Below are positions 56,342 through 64,000 of a DNA stretch of 64,000 bases, piece after piece. Within the stretch, counting starts at the first letter, position 1. The number at the start of each line of letters is the position of its first letter. Below the pieces are notes generated by a model. The model made no database searches. It saw nothing but the letters and a program-made list of their open reading frames with translations, and had not been told where the DNA came from. Made by a program: the position numbers and the translations under genes. This DNA is from DATFMP01 sp035266845 (GTDB taxonomy: Bacteria > SAR324 > JACQKK01): positions 1-64,000 of the forward strand of contig DATFMP010000079.1 of assembly GCA_035266845.1 (NCBI GenBank). The letters run 5' to 3'.

Positions 56342-59300
56342 TCAGGAACCTGCCGACGACAGCACCCGGCCCAGCTTCCGTGCCAGGTCGCGCCGGTGGT
56401 AGGGCTTTTCCAGCAGTTGTGCGTCGTGGTCGATCAGGCTGCGCCGCATCAGCTCGCTCTCTGTATAGCCGGTCGTAAACAGCACCCGCAAATCCGGCCG
56501 TAAGGCCCGTGCTTCGCGCGCCAGATCGATTCCCGAACGCCCCCCAGGCAGCACGACATCCGTGAACAGGACGGTCACCGCCGGGTTCCCCTCCAGCACG
56601 GTCATAGCCTCCGAGGCGTTGTTGGCCAATAGAGCCTCGTAGCCGAGCTCTTTCAGCAACTCCTTCGCCAGCACGGAGATGTGGGGGTCATCCTCCACCA
56701 CGAGTACGCGCTGGCTCTCGCCCGCCGGAGTGGTGTCCAAGCTCGTTTGGGAAGGGCTCTCGCTGGCCTCGTCGGGTGCCCGGGGCAGGTACATGCGCAC
56801 GGTCGTGCCTTGGCATGTTTCGCTGTCGAGCCGCACCTGCCCGGCGGATTGCTGCACGAATCCGTACACCATGCTCAATCCCAGACCGCTGCCCTTGCCG
56901 ACCTCCTTGGTGGTGAAGAATGGGTCGAACACCCGGTCGATCAGGTCCGAAGGCACACCGCATCCGGTATCACGGACGGCCAGTACCGCGTAGGGGCCCG
57001 GACGCACCTCGTCCACGAGTGCGGGGAAACTGGCGTCCAACCACGTGTTGCTGGTTTCGATCAGCAGCCGTCCACCCTCTGGCATGGCGTCGCGGGCATT
57101 GATGGCGAGGTTTAGCAGGGCGTTCTCCAACTGCGCCGGGTCGATCATCGTGGGCCACAGCGCCGGTGCCAAGTGCATCTCCACCTGGATCGTTTCTCCC
57201 AACGTACGGCGCAGCAGATCGTGCATGCCCTGCACCAGCGCATTCAGGTCGGTCGGGCGCGGCTGAAGCGTCTGGCTGCGCGAGAAGGCCAGGAGCCGCT
57301 GGGTGAGGGCGGCACCCCGCTCACTGGCTGCAGTGGCCCGCTCAAGCAGCTCGACCGCCTTGCTCTCGGTCGGCACGTAGTGTCTCAGCAGTTCCAGGTT
57401 CCCCAGCACCACTGTGAGCAGGTTGTTGAAGTCGTGCGCGACCCCGCCGGTGAGTTGGCCCACGGCTTCCATCTTGAGAGCCTGCCGCAGTTCCGCCTCG
57501 CGCGTCCGCAGTTCGGTGATGTCAAAGCGCAGGCTTACTGTGCCTCCGTCGGCAGTGCGCCGGTCGTAGAACTGAATCCAGTGGCCATCGGTGCGCTGCC
57601 GGCTGACGCCTGCCTCCGTGCGGCGAAAGCCACTCAGGCGCGCCTCCACGTAGTCCTCCGCATTGGGACTGACCACATTGTAAGGCGCCGACAGGCGGGC
57701 CACCTCCTCGTAGGTCATCCCCTCCCGAAGGCGGCCCTCGAATTCCGGGAAGAAACGCGTGACCTGGCTGTTCCACAACACCAACCGCTCCTGTGCGTCG
57801 TAGAGCATGAACACGGCCGGCAGGCTTTCGATCGCGTCACGGAGCCGCGCCAGGGCCACTTGCTCGCGAGCCTCGGCCTCGCGCCGTCGGGTAACGTCGA
57901 TGGTGACTCCCACCAGACCGTCGATGCGCCCCTGTTCATCCAGCAGAGCGGTCTTGAGCGAGTCCAGGTGCAGGCGCCGACCATCGGGCAGGGTAGTCAG
58001 GCTCTCGATGGTGAGGTTCGCGACCGCGCCGGAGAGGATCTGCTCGTCATGTTTGGCGAAGCGTTCGCGTGCATCCGTCCCCAACTCCACCACTTCCTCT
58101 GCCGTACGCCCGATCAGAAGCTGCTCCGAGATGCCGAAGAGCCTGCGGTAGGCTGGATTGACCATGACGTAGCGCCCGAGGCGGTCCTTCACGGCGATCA
58201 TGTGCGGGATCGCATCGAACACCGTCTGCAGCAAACGCTGACTTTCGCGCAGGCGAGCCTCGGCCAGTACACGCTGGGTGGTATCCAGGGAGACCGTCAC
58301 GATGCCCGCTGGCAGGCCCTTGGCATCGGGAAGCGGTGCCTTGACGAACTGCCGGAAGTACATGGCCCCGTCGGCCAGGTTCATCTGTAGGTCCTCAGAC
58401 ACCGTCACATGCCGATGCTCCAGGACTTCCCGGTCCATGGTGTCCAGACGCTGGCGCAGTGCCGGTGCCAGGAAGTCCAGTTCCTGCGTGCGCATGCCGG
58501 CCAGGCGGTCGACGGGCCGGCATGCTTCACGGGCAAAGGTGTCATTGGTGATAATGTAGCGCCCGTCCAGGTCTTTCACAGAGATCGGGTGTGGAATCGC
58601 ATCCAGCACCGCCCGCAGCAAGCGCTCCTGTGCCTCAGCGCGCCTCTGGGCCTGCGTTCGCCGGGTGATGTCAATGGTCAGTCCGAGCAGCCCCTCCATG
58701 CGGCCTTCCGCATCGCGCAAGGGGTGCTTGATGATGGTCTGGTACAGTTCTTCGCCGGAGGACAGCACGGAGTGGAACTCCGGCAGTTCCATCGGGCGGC
58801 CCACCTCGATGACCTGCCGGTCCTGCTGGGCAACCAGGGCCTTGCTTTCACGAGTCAGATTGCCCAGCACCTCCACTGTGCGACCGATGATATCGGCTGC
58901 CTGCATCCCCGCGTGCTCGGCGAATTTGCGATTGACCATGCGGTAGCGTGCATCGGCGTCCTTCACGTAGAGCGGGAACGGAAACGCATCGAACACCGTC
59001 TGCAGCAGACGCCGCTGGCGGGCCTGATCCTCCGCATCCGTACGATGAGCCGTGATATCGGCCAGCGCCAGGGCCAGGGCCCGTTGGCCAGCCCATTCGA
59101 TCGGGTGCGCGCTGCATTCCAGCCAGTGCAGCGCTGCGGACGGTTGCACAGTGCACAATTCGAACGCGTCGGGCAGCGGTGCGCCGGCTTCGTGGGCTCG
59201 CAGCATGGCATGCAGGCGCTCGCGATGCTTGAGCGCAATGGCAGCCCCGAGGGCTTCCAGCGTCCGCAGGTCGTTCGCCGATTTACAGCCGAGGGCCGCC

Positions 59301-59986
59301 GCCGCCGCTTGGTTTGCGAAGACCACAAGGCCCTGCTGAACGACAATGACACCGTGCGGCAGTGTCTCCACCAGGTGGCGCCAGTCGGCGTTGCCCTCAT
59401 CGCCTGTCCGACCGGTGCCGGAGTCCGCCTTGGTGTTCGCCCGCGGGGCGTCGGCGGCTGCGAGGAGGGCCCCGGCGCTTTGCAAGAGGGCCTCCAGATC
59501 TGACGAGTGCCTGCGCGCGGGCCCCGGCGGCTGCCCGGCCAACAGCGCCAACCCGACGGAGCGTGTCCCCATCGCCACGCAATAGGCCTGCGCCCAGAAG
59601 TCTGGAGCGAGGCCGGGCAGCATCGCAGCCAATGGAGCCGGCAGTGATCCCCAGCGGGTCCGCGCGGGTCGCCCATGGCGCAGCACGGCATCCAGTACGC
59701 CGCTGGAATCCAAGGCTAGGTCGCAGACCCGTGGCGGGTCGATTCTGCAAGCGACCGCGCATGAGTCGGAGGACTGCAACGCATGCACCTGCAAGGCGAA
59801 AGCGTCTCCCGACTCAGCGACGGTCGCGAGGAGCCCGGCTGTGCTGCCGGACAGATGCAGAAGCTCCACCAACAGTGCGTCCAGCGCGGCGGCTGCGTCG
59901 CCATCGGCAATGTAACGGGATTGAATCCGCTGTACGGCCTGCAGGGTTTGGATCCGGGGTGCAGCGGGCATGGCTGGTGCGTCCAA
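56342..59986 (-). CDS. Multi-PAS hybrid histidine kinase with C-terminal receiver
   Basis: A 1214-residue cytoplasmic sensor without membrane segments. A GAF-like N-terminal region (to about 200) is followed by five PAS domains at about 205-320, 325-440, 450-570, 580-705 and 715-830, seen from repeated openings such as DAFPFPLYVKDADARYRMVN, DAIPHPISVKDLDGRYIITN and DAIPHMIAVKDRLGRYVMVN. HisKA is at about 835-900 (EAVGQLTGGVAHDFNNLLTV), the HATPase has VLAVRDTGCGVP and GSGLGLSMVYGFVQQ, and a receiver domain has its Asp in LFTDVVLPGG at about 1140. The layout resembles sensor kinases for redox or small ligands. It is convergent with gph and has no adjacent output regulator. Signal is unknown. 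Confidence 0.9.
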   Translation of the reverse strand: MDAPAMPAAPRIQTLQAVQRIQSRYIADGDAAAALDALLVELLHLSGSTAGLLATVAESGDAFALQVHALQSSDSCAVACRIDPPRVCDLALDSSGVLDAVLRHGRPARTRWGSLPAPLAAMLPGLAPDFWAQAYCVAMGTRSVGLALLAGQPPGPARRHSSDLEALLQSAGALLAAADAPRANTKADSGTGRTGDEGNADWRHLVETLPHGVIVVQQGLVVFANQAAAAALGCKSANDLRTLEALGAAIALKHRERLHAMLRAHEAGAPLPDAFELCTVQPSAALHWLECSAHPIEWAGQRALALALADITAHRTDAEDQARQRRLLQTVFDAFPFPLYVKDADARYRMVNRKFAEHAGMQAADIIGRTVEVLGNLTRESKALVAQQDRQVIEVGRPMELPEFHSVLSSGEELYQTIIKHPLRDAEGRMEGLLGLTIDITRRTQAQRRAEAQERLLRAVLDAIPHPISVKDLDGRYIITNDTFAREACRPVDRLAGMRTQELDFLAPALRQRLDTMDREVLEHRHVTVSEDLQMNLADGAMYFRQFVKAPLPDAKGLPAGIVTVSLDTTQRVLAEARLRESQRLLQTVFDAIPHMIAVKDRLGRYVMVNPAYRRLFGISEQLLIGRTAEEVVELGTDARERFAKHDEQILSGAVANLTIESLTTLPDGRRLHLDSLKTALLDEQGRIDGLVGVTIDVTRRREAEAREQVALARLRDAIESLPAVFMLYDAQERLVLWNSQVTRFFPEFEGRLREGMTYEEVARLSAPYNVVSPNAEDYVEARLSGFRRTEAGVSRQRTDGHWIQFYDRRTADGGTVSLRFDITELRTREAELRQALKMEAVGQLTGGVAHDFNNLLTVVLGNLELLRHYVPTESKAVELLERATAASERGAALTQRLLAFSRSQTLQPRPTDLNALVQGMHDLLRRTLGETIQVEMHLAPALWPTMIDPAQLENALLNLAINARDAMPEGGRLLIETSNTWLDASFPALVDEVRPGPYAVLAVRDTGCGVPSDLIDRVFDPFFTTKEVGKGSGLGLSMVYGFVQQSAGQVRLDSETCQGTTVRMYLPRAPDEASESPSQTSLDTTPAGESQRVLVVEDDPHISVLAKELLKELGYEALLANNASEAMTVLEGNPAVTVLFTDVVLPGGRSGIDLAREARALRPDLRVLFTTGYTESELMRRSLIDHDAQLLEKPYHRRDLARKLGRVLSSAGS

Positions 59987-60208
59987 GGGGGATTGTGCGA
60001 ACCGGTAATATGCCGGGACGGTCCCTATTTCTATTTAACGCCGCAATCGGGCAATCCGTTCAAGCAGACGCGCAGTTTCGACGGTGCCAGTGGCCCGGGC
60101 CGGCACGCCCCGTATTCACGGCGTGGCACGGGACGTGAATGTCTGTCGGTACGTCGCCCCCGTGTACCTTCTGGTCAGATGGGCGGCGCAACCGAACGGA
60201 TTGCATTC

Positions 60209-60703
60209 ATGTACGGCGTTACTTCCACCACGGGCAAGACCAACGAGGCCAGTCTGCGGCCCCAGAATGCGGACGTGCTGCTTCGGCAGCGGCCGCAGGA
60301 GCAGCAGCGCCCGCCGGTGCTGGATGGCCACGCCGGCCAGGAAGACGAAGGCAGCCAGTATGTGCCCAGCCGTTACATGGTGCTGATCTCCCGCATTGAC
60401 CGCATGCAGAGTCAGGGGCAGCTTGACCGCCCGCTCGTGGATCGGCTCACGAGCCTGCTGGGGCAGCGCCTCGCGGCCCTCAGCCCGGCGGTGCGCCGTA
60501 CCCTGCAGGAATTGCCGGAAGTGCGCGCGCTCGGCGTGGACAATCTGCTGCAACTGCCGCGCGTCATCGCGGCTCACCTGCATGCGGGCACGCAGCGCGA
60601 AGCCGTGATGGCCCTGCTGCGCTCGCCGGAATTCGCCGCGGCCATCAAGGACGAATCCCGCACGGCCACGTATACGCCGCAGGGTTTGCTGCGCGCCTCG
60701 TAG
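60209..60703 (+). CDS. Unrecognised helical protein beside flagellar genes
   Basis: A 164-residue protein starting MYGVTSTTGKTNEASLRPQN. The N-terminal 55 residues are Gln/Arg/Glu-rich and probably unstructured (VLLRQRPQEQQRPPVLDGHA). The rest is helical: YMVLISRIDRMQSQGQLD, LTSLLGQRLAALSPAVRR and ELPEVRALGVDNLLQLPRVI. There is no membrane segment, Cys or metal motif. It faces the 3' end of fliA across a 200-base gap. A link to flagella is only positional. Start is the first ATG with suitable codon use; the frame is open farther upstream. Confidence 0.55.
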   Translation: MYGVTSTTGKTNEASLRPQNADVLLRQRPQEQQRPPVLDGHAGQEDEGSQYVPSRYMVLISRIDRMQSQGQLDRPLVDRLTSLLGQRLAALSPAVRRTLQELPEVRALGVDNLLQLPRVIAAHLHAGTQREAVMALLRSPEFAAAIKDESRTATYTPQGLLRAS

Positions 60704-60904
60704 TTTCCGTCTTCTCTTCTTAGCGCCACAATTGCGTTGCGTAGCTGCGGGTGACCGCGGCTCGGGACGTTGCCAACGCCGAGGCGCAAGCCGCGTCTCC
60801 GCATGGTCGTGCACCTCTGCCCGGCGGCATCACTGCGCTCGGGCATTCGGGCTCGGCCTGGCGCGGGAGACGGCTGTCTGTGGGGAGAGCTAAGGTGCGC
60901 CGAG

Positions 60905-61687
60905 TCAGGTGGCGCGCTTGTCCAGCAGGGATTCCAGGGCGGCGGGAGAGCTTACGTCGCGCACGGCGGTGCGCAGACGGGTGATCGACTGTGTGCGGAT
61001 CTGGGAAGCCCGGGATTCCGTGATTCCCAGCACGGAGCCGATCTCCTTCAGGTTCAGGCCCTCGTCGTAGTACAGCGAGAGCACCAGTTGCTCCTTCTCC
61101 GGCAGTTCCCTTATGGCGTCGATAAGTCGGCGCTTCATGTCCTGCAGCGAGAGCGCCTCCAGCGGATCGCTGGTGAAGGGATCCTCCAGCACGTCGAAGA
61201 TGTCACCCTTGTCGGGCTCGTCTCCGGCCGGGGTAAGATCCTCGACCGACAGCAGGTTCACCGCGCGCGCCTTGAGCAATAGCGCGTGATAGTCCTCCAG
61301 TGTCATGCCCAGGCGGATCGCGATCTCGTGCTCATCGGGCGCCCGGCCCAAACGCGCAGCCAGCTCCGTATGGGCCTTGGAGATGCGGTCCGCATGCTCG
61401 CGCACGGTGCGCGGCACCCAGTCCGAGGCCCGCAGGTCGTCCAGCATGGCTCCCTTGATCCGGAATTCGGCGTAGGTACGGAATTGCGCCTCACGGCCGC
61501 TGTCGTACTTTTCGATGGCGTCCAGGAGGCCGATCATGCCGGCTTGGATAAGGTCATCCCGGTCCAGGTTCTCGGGCAGGCGGGCGGCGAGCCGGTTCGC
61601 GATATGACGAACCAACGGCGCATACTCCAGCACCACCTCTTCCCTGGTCTTCCCGCGATATGCCTGTCGGGAATAGGGATTGTTCAT
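60905..61687 (-). CDS. fliA: Flagellar sigma factor FliA (sigma-28)
   Basis: A 260-residue group-3 sigma factor. Region 2 contains YAPLVRHIANRLAARLPENL and DLIQAGMIGLLDAIEKYDSG. Region 2.4-3 holds ASDWVPRTVREHADRISKAH. Region 4 is LPEKEQLVLSLYYDEGLNLK and GITESRASQIRTQSITRLR. It directs polymerase to late flagellar and chemotaxis promoters, normally held by anti-sigma FlgM. The ATG at 61687 (MNNPYSRQAYRGKT) has GGAG about eight bases upstream. It is the last gene of the flhF-flhG-fliA group, 77 bases after flhG, with a perfect hairpin between. Confidence 0.95.
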   Translation of the reverse strand: MNNPYSRQAYRGKTREEVVLEYAPLVRHIANRLAARLPENLDRDDLIQAGMIGLLDAIEKYDSGREAQFRTYAEFRIKGAMLDDLRASDWVPRTVREHADRISKAHTELAARLGRAPDEHEIAIRLGMTLEDYHALLLKARAVNLLSVEDLTPAGDEPDKGDIFDVLEDPFTSDPLEALSLQDMKRRLIDAIRELPEKEQLVLSLYYDEGLNLKEIGSVLGITESRASQIRTQSITRLRTAVRDVSSPAALESLLDKRAT

Positions 61688-61747
61688 CGCCCTTCTCCGC
61701 TGCTCCGGCGGGCAGACCACGGCCTTGGCCTACCGCCTGTTCGGGAC

Positions 61748-61765
61748 GTGCGGGCAAACCCGCAC
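61748..61765 (-). promoter_or_regulatory. Hairpin between flhG and fliA
   Basis: GTGCGGG-TTTG-CCCGCAC (minus strand) is a perfect 7-bp stem with a four-base loop, starting at the last base of the flhG stop codon and ending 60 bases before the fliA start. No T-run follows. It may stabilise or process the transcript between the two genes, or reduce read-through into fliA. Confidence 0.45.
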
Positions 61766-62715
61766 TACTTCGCTTTACGCCAATGCAATAAGCGGTCCCA
61801 AAAAACGGAGCGGGGAGCGGTGGAGTCGCCAGCCGCGGAAGCGGTGGCGGGGGCCGCCGGACGGAGGCCGGGGCGGGGGGTGGCGTGGGGGCCCGGCAGG
61901 CCGCCCTGGTCGATCACGGCGGCGATGCGGGCGAGGCTGCGGGCGGCGGGGGCGCCGGGGAAGATATCCAGCAGCGCGCGCTGCTGGCGCACGGCTTTGT
62001 GCACGTGGCGATCGAAGGGCACGCTGCCCAGGTAGGTCAGCCGCGCCTGGAGGTACTGGGTACAGACGCGGTTGAGCCGGTCGTAGACGCTGCGCCCATC
62101 CTGTTCGGAATTGACGGAGTTGGCGATCAGCCCGAAGTCGCGCACGTGGTACTTGATGGAGAGCAGCTTCATCAGCGCATAGGCGTCCGTCATGGAGGTG
62201 GGCTCCGGGCTCACCACCAGGTACACCTCATTGGCCGAGGCATTGAAGCGCATCACGTTGGACGAGATGCCCGCTCCGGTATCGATGAACAGATAGTCCA
62301 CCTCCTCGTCGATCCGGCTCAACTCGGCGAACAGGCGCGTCTGCTCCTCGAAGCTCAGCTCGGAGAGCTCGCTGATGCCCGAGCTGGAGGGCAGGATCTT
62401 GAGCCCCAGGGGACCTTGCAGCACCACGTCGCTGAGGTGCTTCTGGCCGTTCAGCACGTGCTCCAGCGTGTAGCGTGGCGTGAGGCCCAGCAGCACATCC
62501 ACGTTGGCCAGGCCCATGTCCGCATCGAGCAGCAGCACGCGCCGCTGCAGGCGGCTCAGGGCCAAGCCCAGATTCAGCACGGTGTTGGTCTTGCCCACGC
62601 CGCCCTTGCCGCTGGTCACGGCAATCACGCGCGGGGCGACGGGGAGGGGCTGGGCGGGAAGTTGCTGGCGCTTGTTGTGCTCGACGATCCGCCGCAGCGT
62701 GTTGGCTTGATCCAT
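61765..62715 (-). CDS. flhG: Flagellar number regulator FlhG (FleN/MinD-like ATPase)
   Basis: A 316-residue ParA/MinD-family ATPase. The deviant Walker A is VTSGKGGVGKTNTVLNLGLA with both Lys; LLLDADMGLANVDVLLG and LFIDTGAGISSNVM carry the Asp residues. A short basic N-terminal helix (DQANTLRRIVEHNKRQQL) matches the DQA motif that activates FlhF GTPase. It limits flagellar number with FlhF at the cell pole. The C-terminal 70 residues are Pro/Ala-rich (PGPHATPRPGLRPAAPAT) and end in a basic WRKAK, the membrane-targeting helix expected for the family. It is 88 bases after flhF. Confidence 0.94.
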   Translation of the reverse strand: MDQANTLRRIVEHNKRQQLPAQPLPVAPRVIAVTSGKGGVGKTNTVLNLGLALSRLQRRVLLLDADMGLANVDVLLGLTPRYTLEHVLNGQKHLSDVVLQGPLGLKILPSSSGISELSELSFEEQTRLFAELSRIDEEVDYLFIDTGAGISSNVMRFNASANEVYLVVSPEPTSMTDAYALMKLLSIKYHVRDFGLIANSVNSEQDGRSVYDRLNRVCTQYLQARLTYLGSVPFDRHVHKAVRQQRALLDIFPGAPAARSLARIAAVIDQGGLPGPHATPRPGLRPAAPATASAAGDSTAPRSVFWDRLLHWRKAK

Positions 62716-62803
62716 GGTCCCTGGATGGGATGCGCCCCGGCGCTTCCTTGCGCGGGACGGGAGTGGTGCATGGGGCGGAACCTGCCCGCCCGCCGCGGAC
62801 GCC

Positions 62804-64000
62804 CTAGCTGGCCGAAATATTCAGCACCAGATCGACCAGACGCTCCTTGGTGGCTACCTCGACGTCTTCGGGCACCTTCTGCCCCGTCGCCAGATAGCCG
62901 ATCGGCATCTTGAACCGGATTGCGTGGTTGAACATGGAGCCGTAGGTGGTGCTCTCGTCCAGCTTGGTGAACAGCACCTGCCCGATCGGCAATTCCCCAA
63001 AGCGGCGCGTGATGTCCGAGAGGTCCGAATCCTTGGTGGTGGAACTCAGGGTGAGCGCAATCTCCACTCCGTCTTCACCTCCGAACAGCTTGCGCAGCTC
63101 GGACATCTGCAACTCGTCGCGCTGCGAGCGTCCGCCCGTATCAATGAAGATGGCGTCGCAGTTCGAGTGGTTCGAGATGGCTTGGCGCAGCTCGGCCTTG
63201 GTGTTCACCACGGAGATGGGAAGGCCCATGATGCGTGCGTACACCTTGAGCTGCTCCACGGCTGCGATGCGGAACGTATCCACCGTGATCAGGGCCACCT
63301 GCTTCTTGTGCTTGAGCAGTTGCTCGGAGGCCAGCTTGGCGACCGTGGTGGTCTTGCCCACACCGGTCGGGCCAATCAAGGCTACGATCCTGCGTTGATC
63401 CGCATCGGCCTTGATGCCGCCGGTGACCTTCACGATCTTCATCAGCATTCGCGCCAGGAAGATCTTCACGTAGGAGAAGTCGTCCAGCTCCTGAGGCGGA
63501 ATGTTCTTGGAGGCTTCCTCGATGAGCCGCCGCGCGAACTTCTCTTCCACGCCGCTGAAAATCAGCTGCTGGTAGAGCACCACCAGGTTCTCGTGGTAGT
63601 TGGCCTCGCGCAGACCCGCCGACTGCGCCGTCAGCGTGTTGAGGAGCTGCCGCATCTCGCCCATCTCGGAGCGGATCTGGTGCAGATCCTCCTCCTCGCG
63701 CAGGGCGCCGCGGTGCGAATCGCCCACGGCATGCAGAATCTCCTTCAAGTCCTGGATATCGTCCTGCAGGGGCGTCAGCAGCTGCCGCGTTTCCACGCGG
63801 TTTCTGGCCATGATCTGCCGCATGAAGGTATTTTCCGCCGGCTCGCTACCGGGGCGGCCCTTGATCAGACCCTGCAGCTTGCCCCACTTGGTGGAGCGGG
63901 CGAGCGGATCCGGCACGGTTCCATTGGTGTCGATGGTGCCGTCCAGATCCCGTGCAGCCGTCACTTCCAGGATGGGCTTGCCAAATAGGCCGAACTTGCT
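62804..64000 (-). CDS. flhF: Flagellar placement GTPase FlhF, 5' end outside window
   Basis: 398 residues of an SRP-family GTPase visible; the gene enters from the right edge in frame. The G domain has the P-loop VALIGPTGVGKTTTVAKLAS, the DTFRIAAVEQLKVYARIMG insertion box, IDTGGRSQRDELQM and TKLDESTTYGSM. The helical N domain (LYQQLIFSGVEEKFARRLIE) is in front, and a long linker of charged helices (about residues 50-120) lies before it. FlhF marks the flagellar pole and recruits FliF. The region upstream in the window ends in a segment SKFGLFGKPILEV that continues past the edge. It is the first of flhF-flhG-fliA. Confidence 0.95.
   Translation of the reverse strand, partial: SKFGLFGKPILEVTAARDLDGTIDTNGTVPDPLARSTKWGKLQGLIKGRPGSEPAENTFMRQIMARNRVETRQLLTPLQDDIQDLKEILHAVGDSHRGALREEEDLHQIRSEMGEMRQLLNTLTAQSAGLREANYHENLVVLYQQLIFSGVEEKFARRLIEEASKNIPPQELDDFSYVKIFLARMLMKIVKVTGGIKADADQRRIVALIGPTGVGKTTTVAKLASEQLLKHKKQVALITVDTFRIAAVEQLKVYARIMGLPISVVNTKAELRQAISNHSNCDAIFIDTGGRSQRDELQMSELRKLFGGEDGVEIALTLSSTTKDSDLSDITRRFGELPIGQVLFTKLDESTTYGSMFNHAIRFKMPIGYLATGQKVPEDVEVATKERLVDLVLNISAS

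Noticed and set aside
1..64000. CRISPR array, rRNA, tRNA, prophage or plasmid origin
   Set aside because: No regularly spaced direct repeats, rRNA segments or tRNA clover-leaves were seen, and the only phage-like gene is the lone DUF1018 gene.

Overview
The window is GC-rich chromosomal DNA from a Gram-negative, flagellated bacterium. Lipid A synthesis (lpxB), a lipid II flippase (murJ), the periplasmic folding factor ppiD with a YfgM-like partner, several signal-peptide proteins ending in Phe, and a flhF-flhG-fliA flagellar block all point that way. The phylum cannot be fixed from the sequence alone. Pseudomonadota or another deep, GC-rich diderm lineage fits, and PurF of the Bacillus-like Fe-S type argues against a close relative of E. 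coli. No phage block, CRISPR array, rRNA or tRNA was seen.

Layout. 1-2500: end of a GT2 glycosyltransferase gene, a repeat-rich gap, a tartrate-dehydrogenase-like gene and a cold-shock gene. 2700-10240: an orphan Mu gp16-like gene, a small monooxygenase-like gene, the overlapping pair thiI-rlmD, exported TPR and SH3 proteins, a dienelactone hydrolase, a 5'-truncated Hsp20 relic and a membrane-anchored lytic transglycosylase. 10289-15495: the most unusual part, five tandem paralogous genes for exported proteins that look like outer-membrane beta-barrels, plus a 47-codon shrunken copy at the upstream end. 15777-29383: aspS, an unrecognised 381-residue protein, two flavin enzymes, a MATE exporter, ppiD, an ICMT-like methyltransferase, a CHASE2 nucleotide cyclase and an exported protein. 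29506-35705: a leftward series of FAD oxidoreductase, fabI, queF, dapB, J-domain protein and purF. 35987-46159: an acyl-CoA dehydrogenase, phoR-phoB joined to a pdxA2/four-carbon-acid-sugar kinase pair, a 48-residue secreted protein, an enolase-superfamily enzyme and an exported 5'-nucleotidase. 46300-50273: an IS481-type transposase relic, a ChaC-like protein, a small unknown, a hemolysin-III family protein, a stand-alone riboflavin deaminase and metX. 50513-56330: yfgM-like, rpoZ, lipoprotein, TPR protein, lpxB, murJ and a phosphoglycolate-phosphatase-like gene. 56342-64000: a 1214-residue multi-PAS hybrid kinase, an unknown protein, then fliA, flhG and flhF, the last cut by the right edge.

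How the genes work together. The four-carbon acid sugar kinase, PdxA2-type dehydrogenase, enolase-superfamily enzyme and, farther off, the tartrate-dehydrogenase-like enzyme could form a route for sugar acids such as threonate, erythronate or tartrate; the substrate is inference. PhoB-PhoR directly follow pdxA2, so phosphate sensing may share that transcript. PpiD and the YfgM-like protein would work together on exported proteins, which is relevant to the beta-barrel array. FlhF, FlhG and FliA govern flagellar placement, number and late gene expression. Repeats include REP-like palindromes of the TGTCATTCCGAG type, a 27-bp CAGATT-rich repeat and a pair of strong hairpins after the acyl-CoA dehydrogenase gene.
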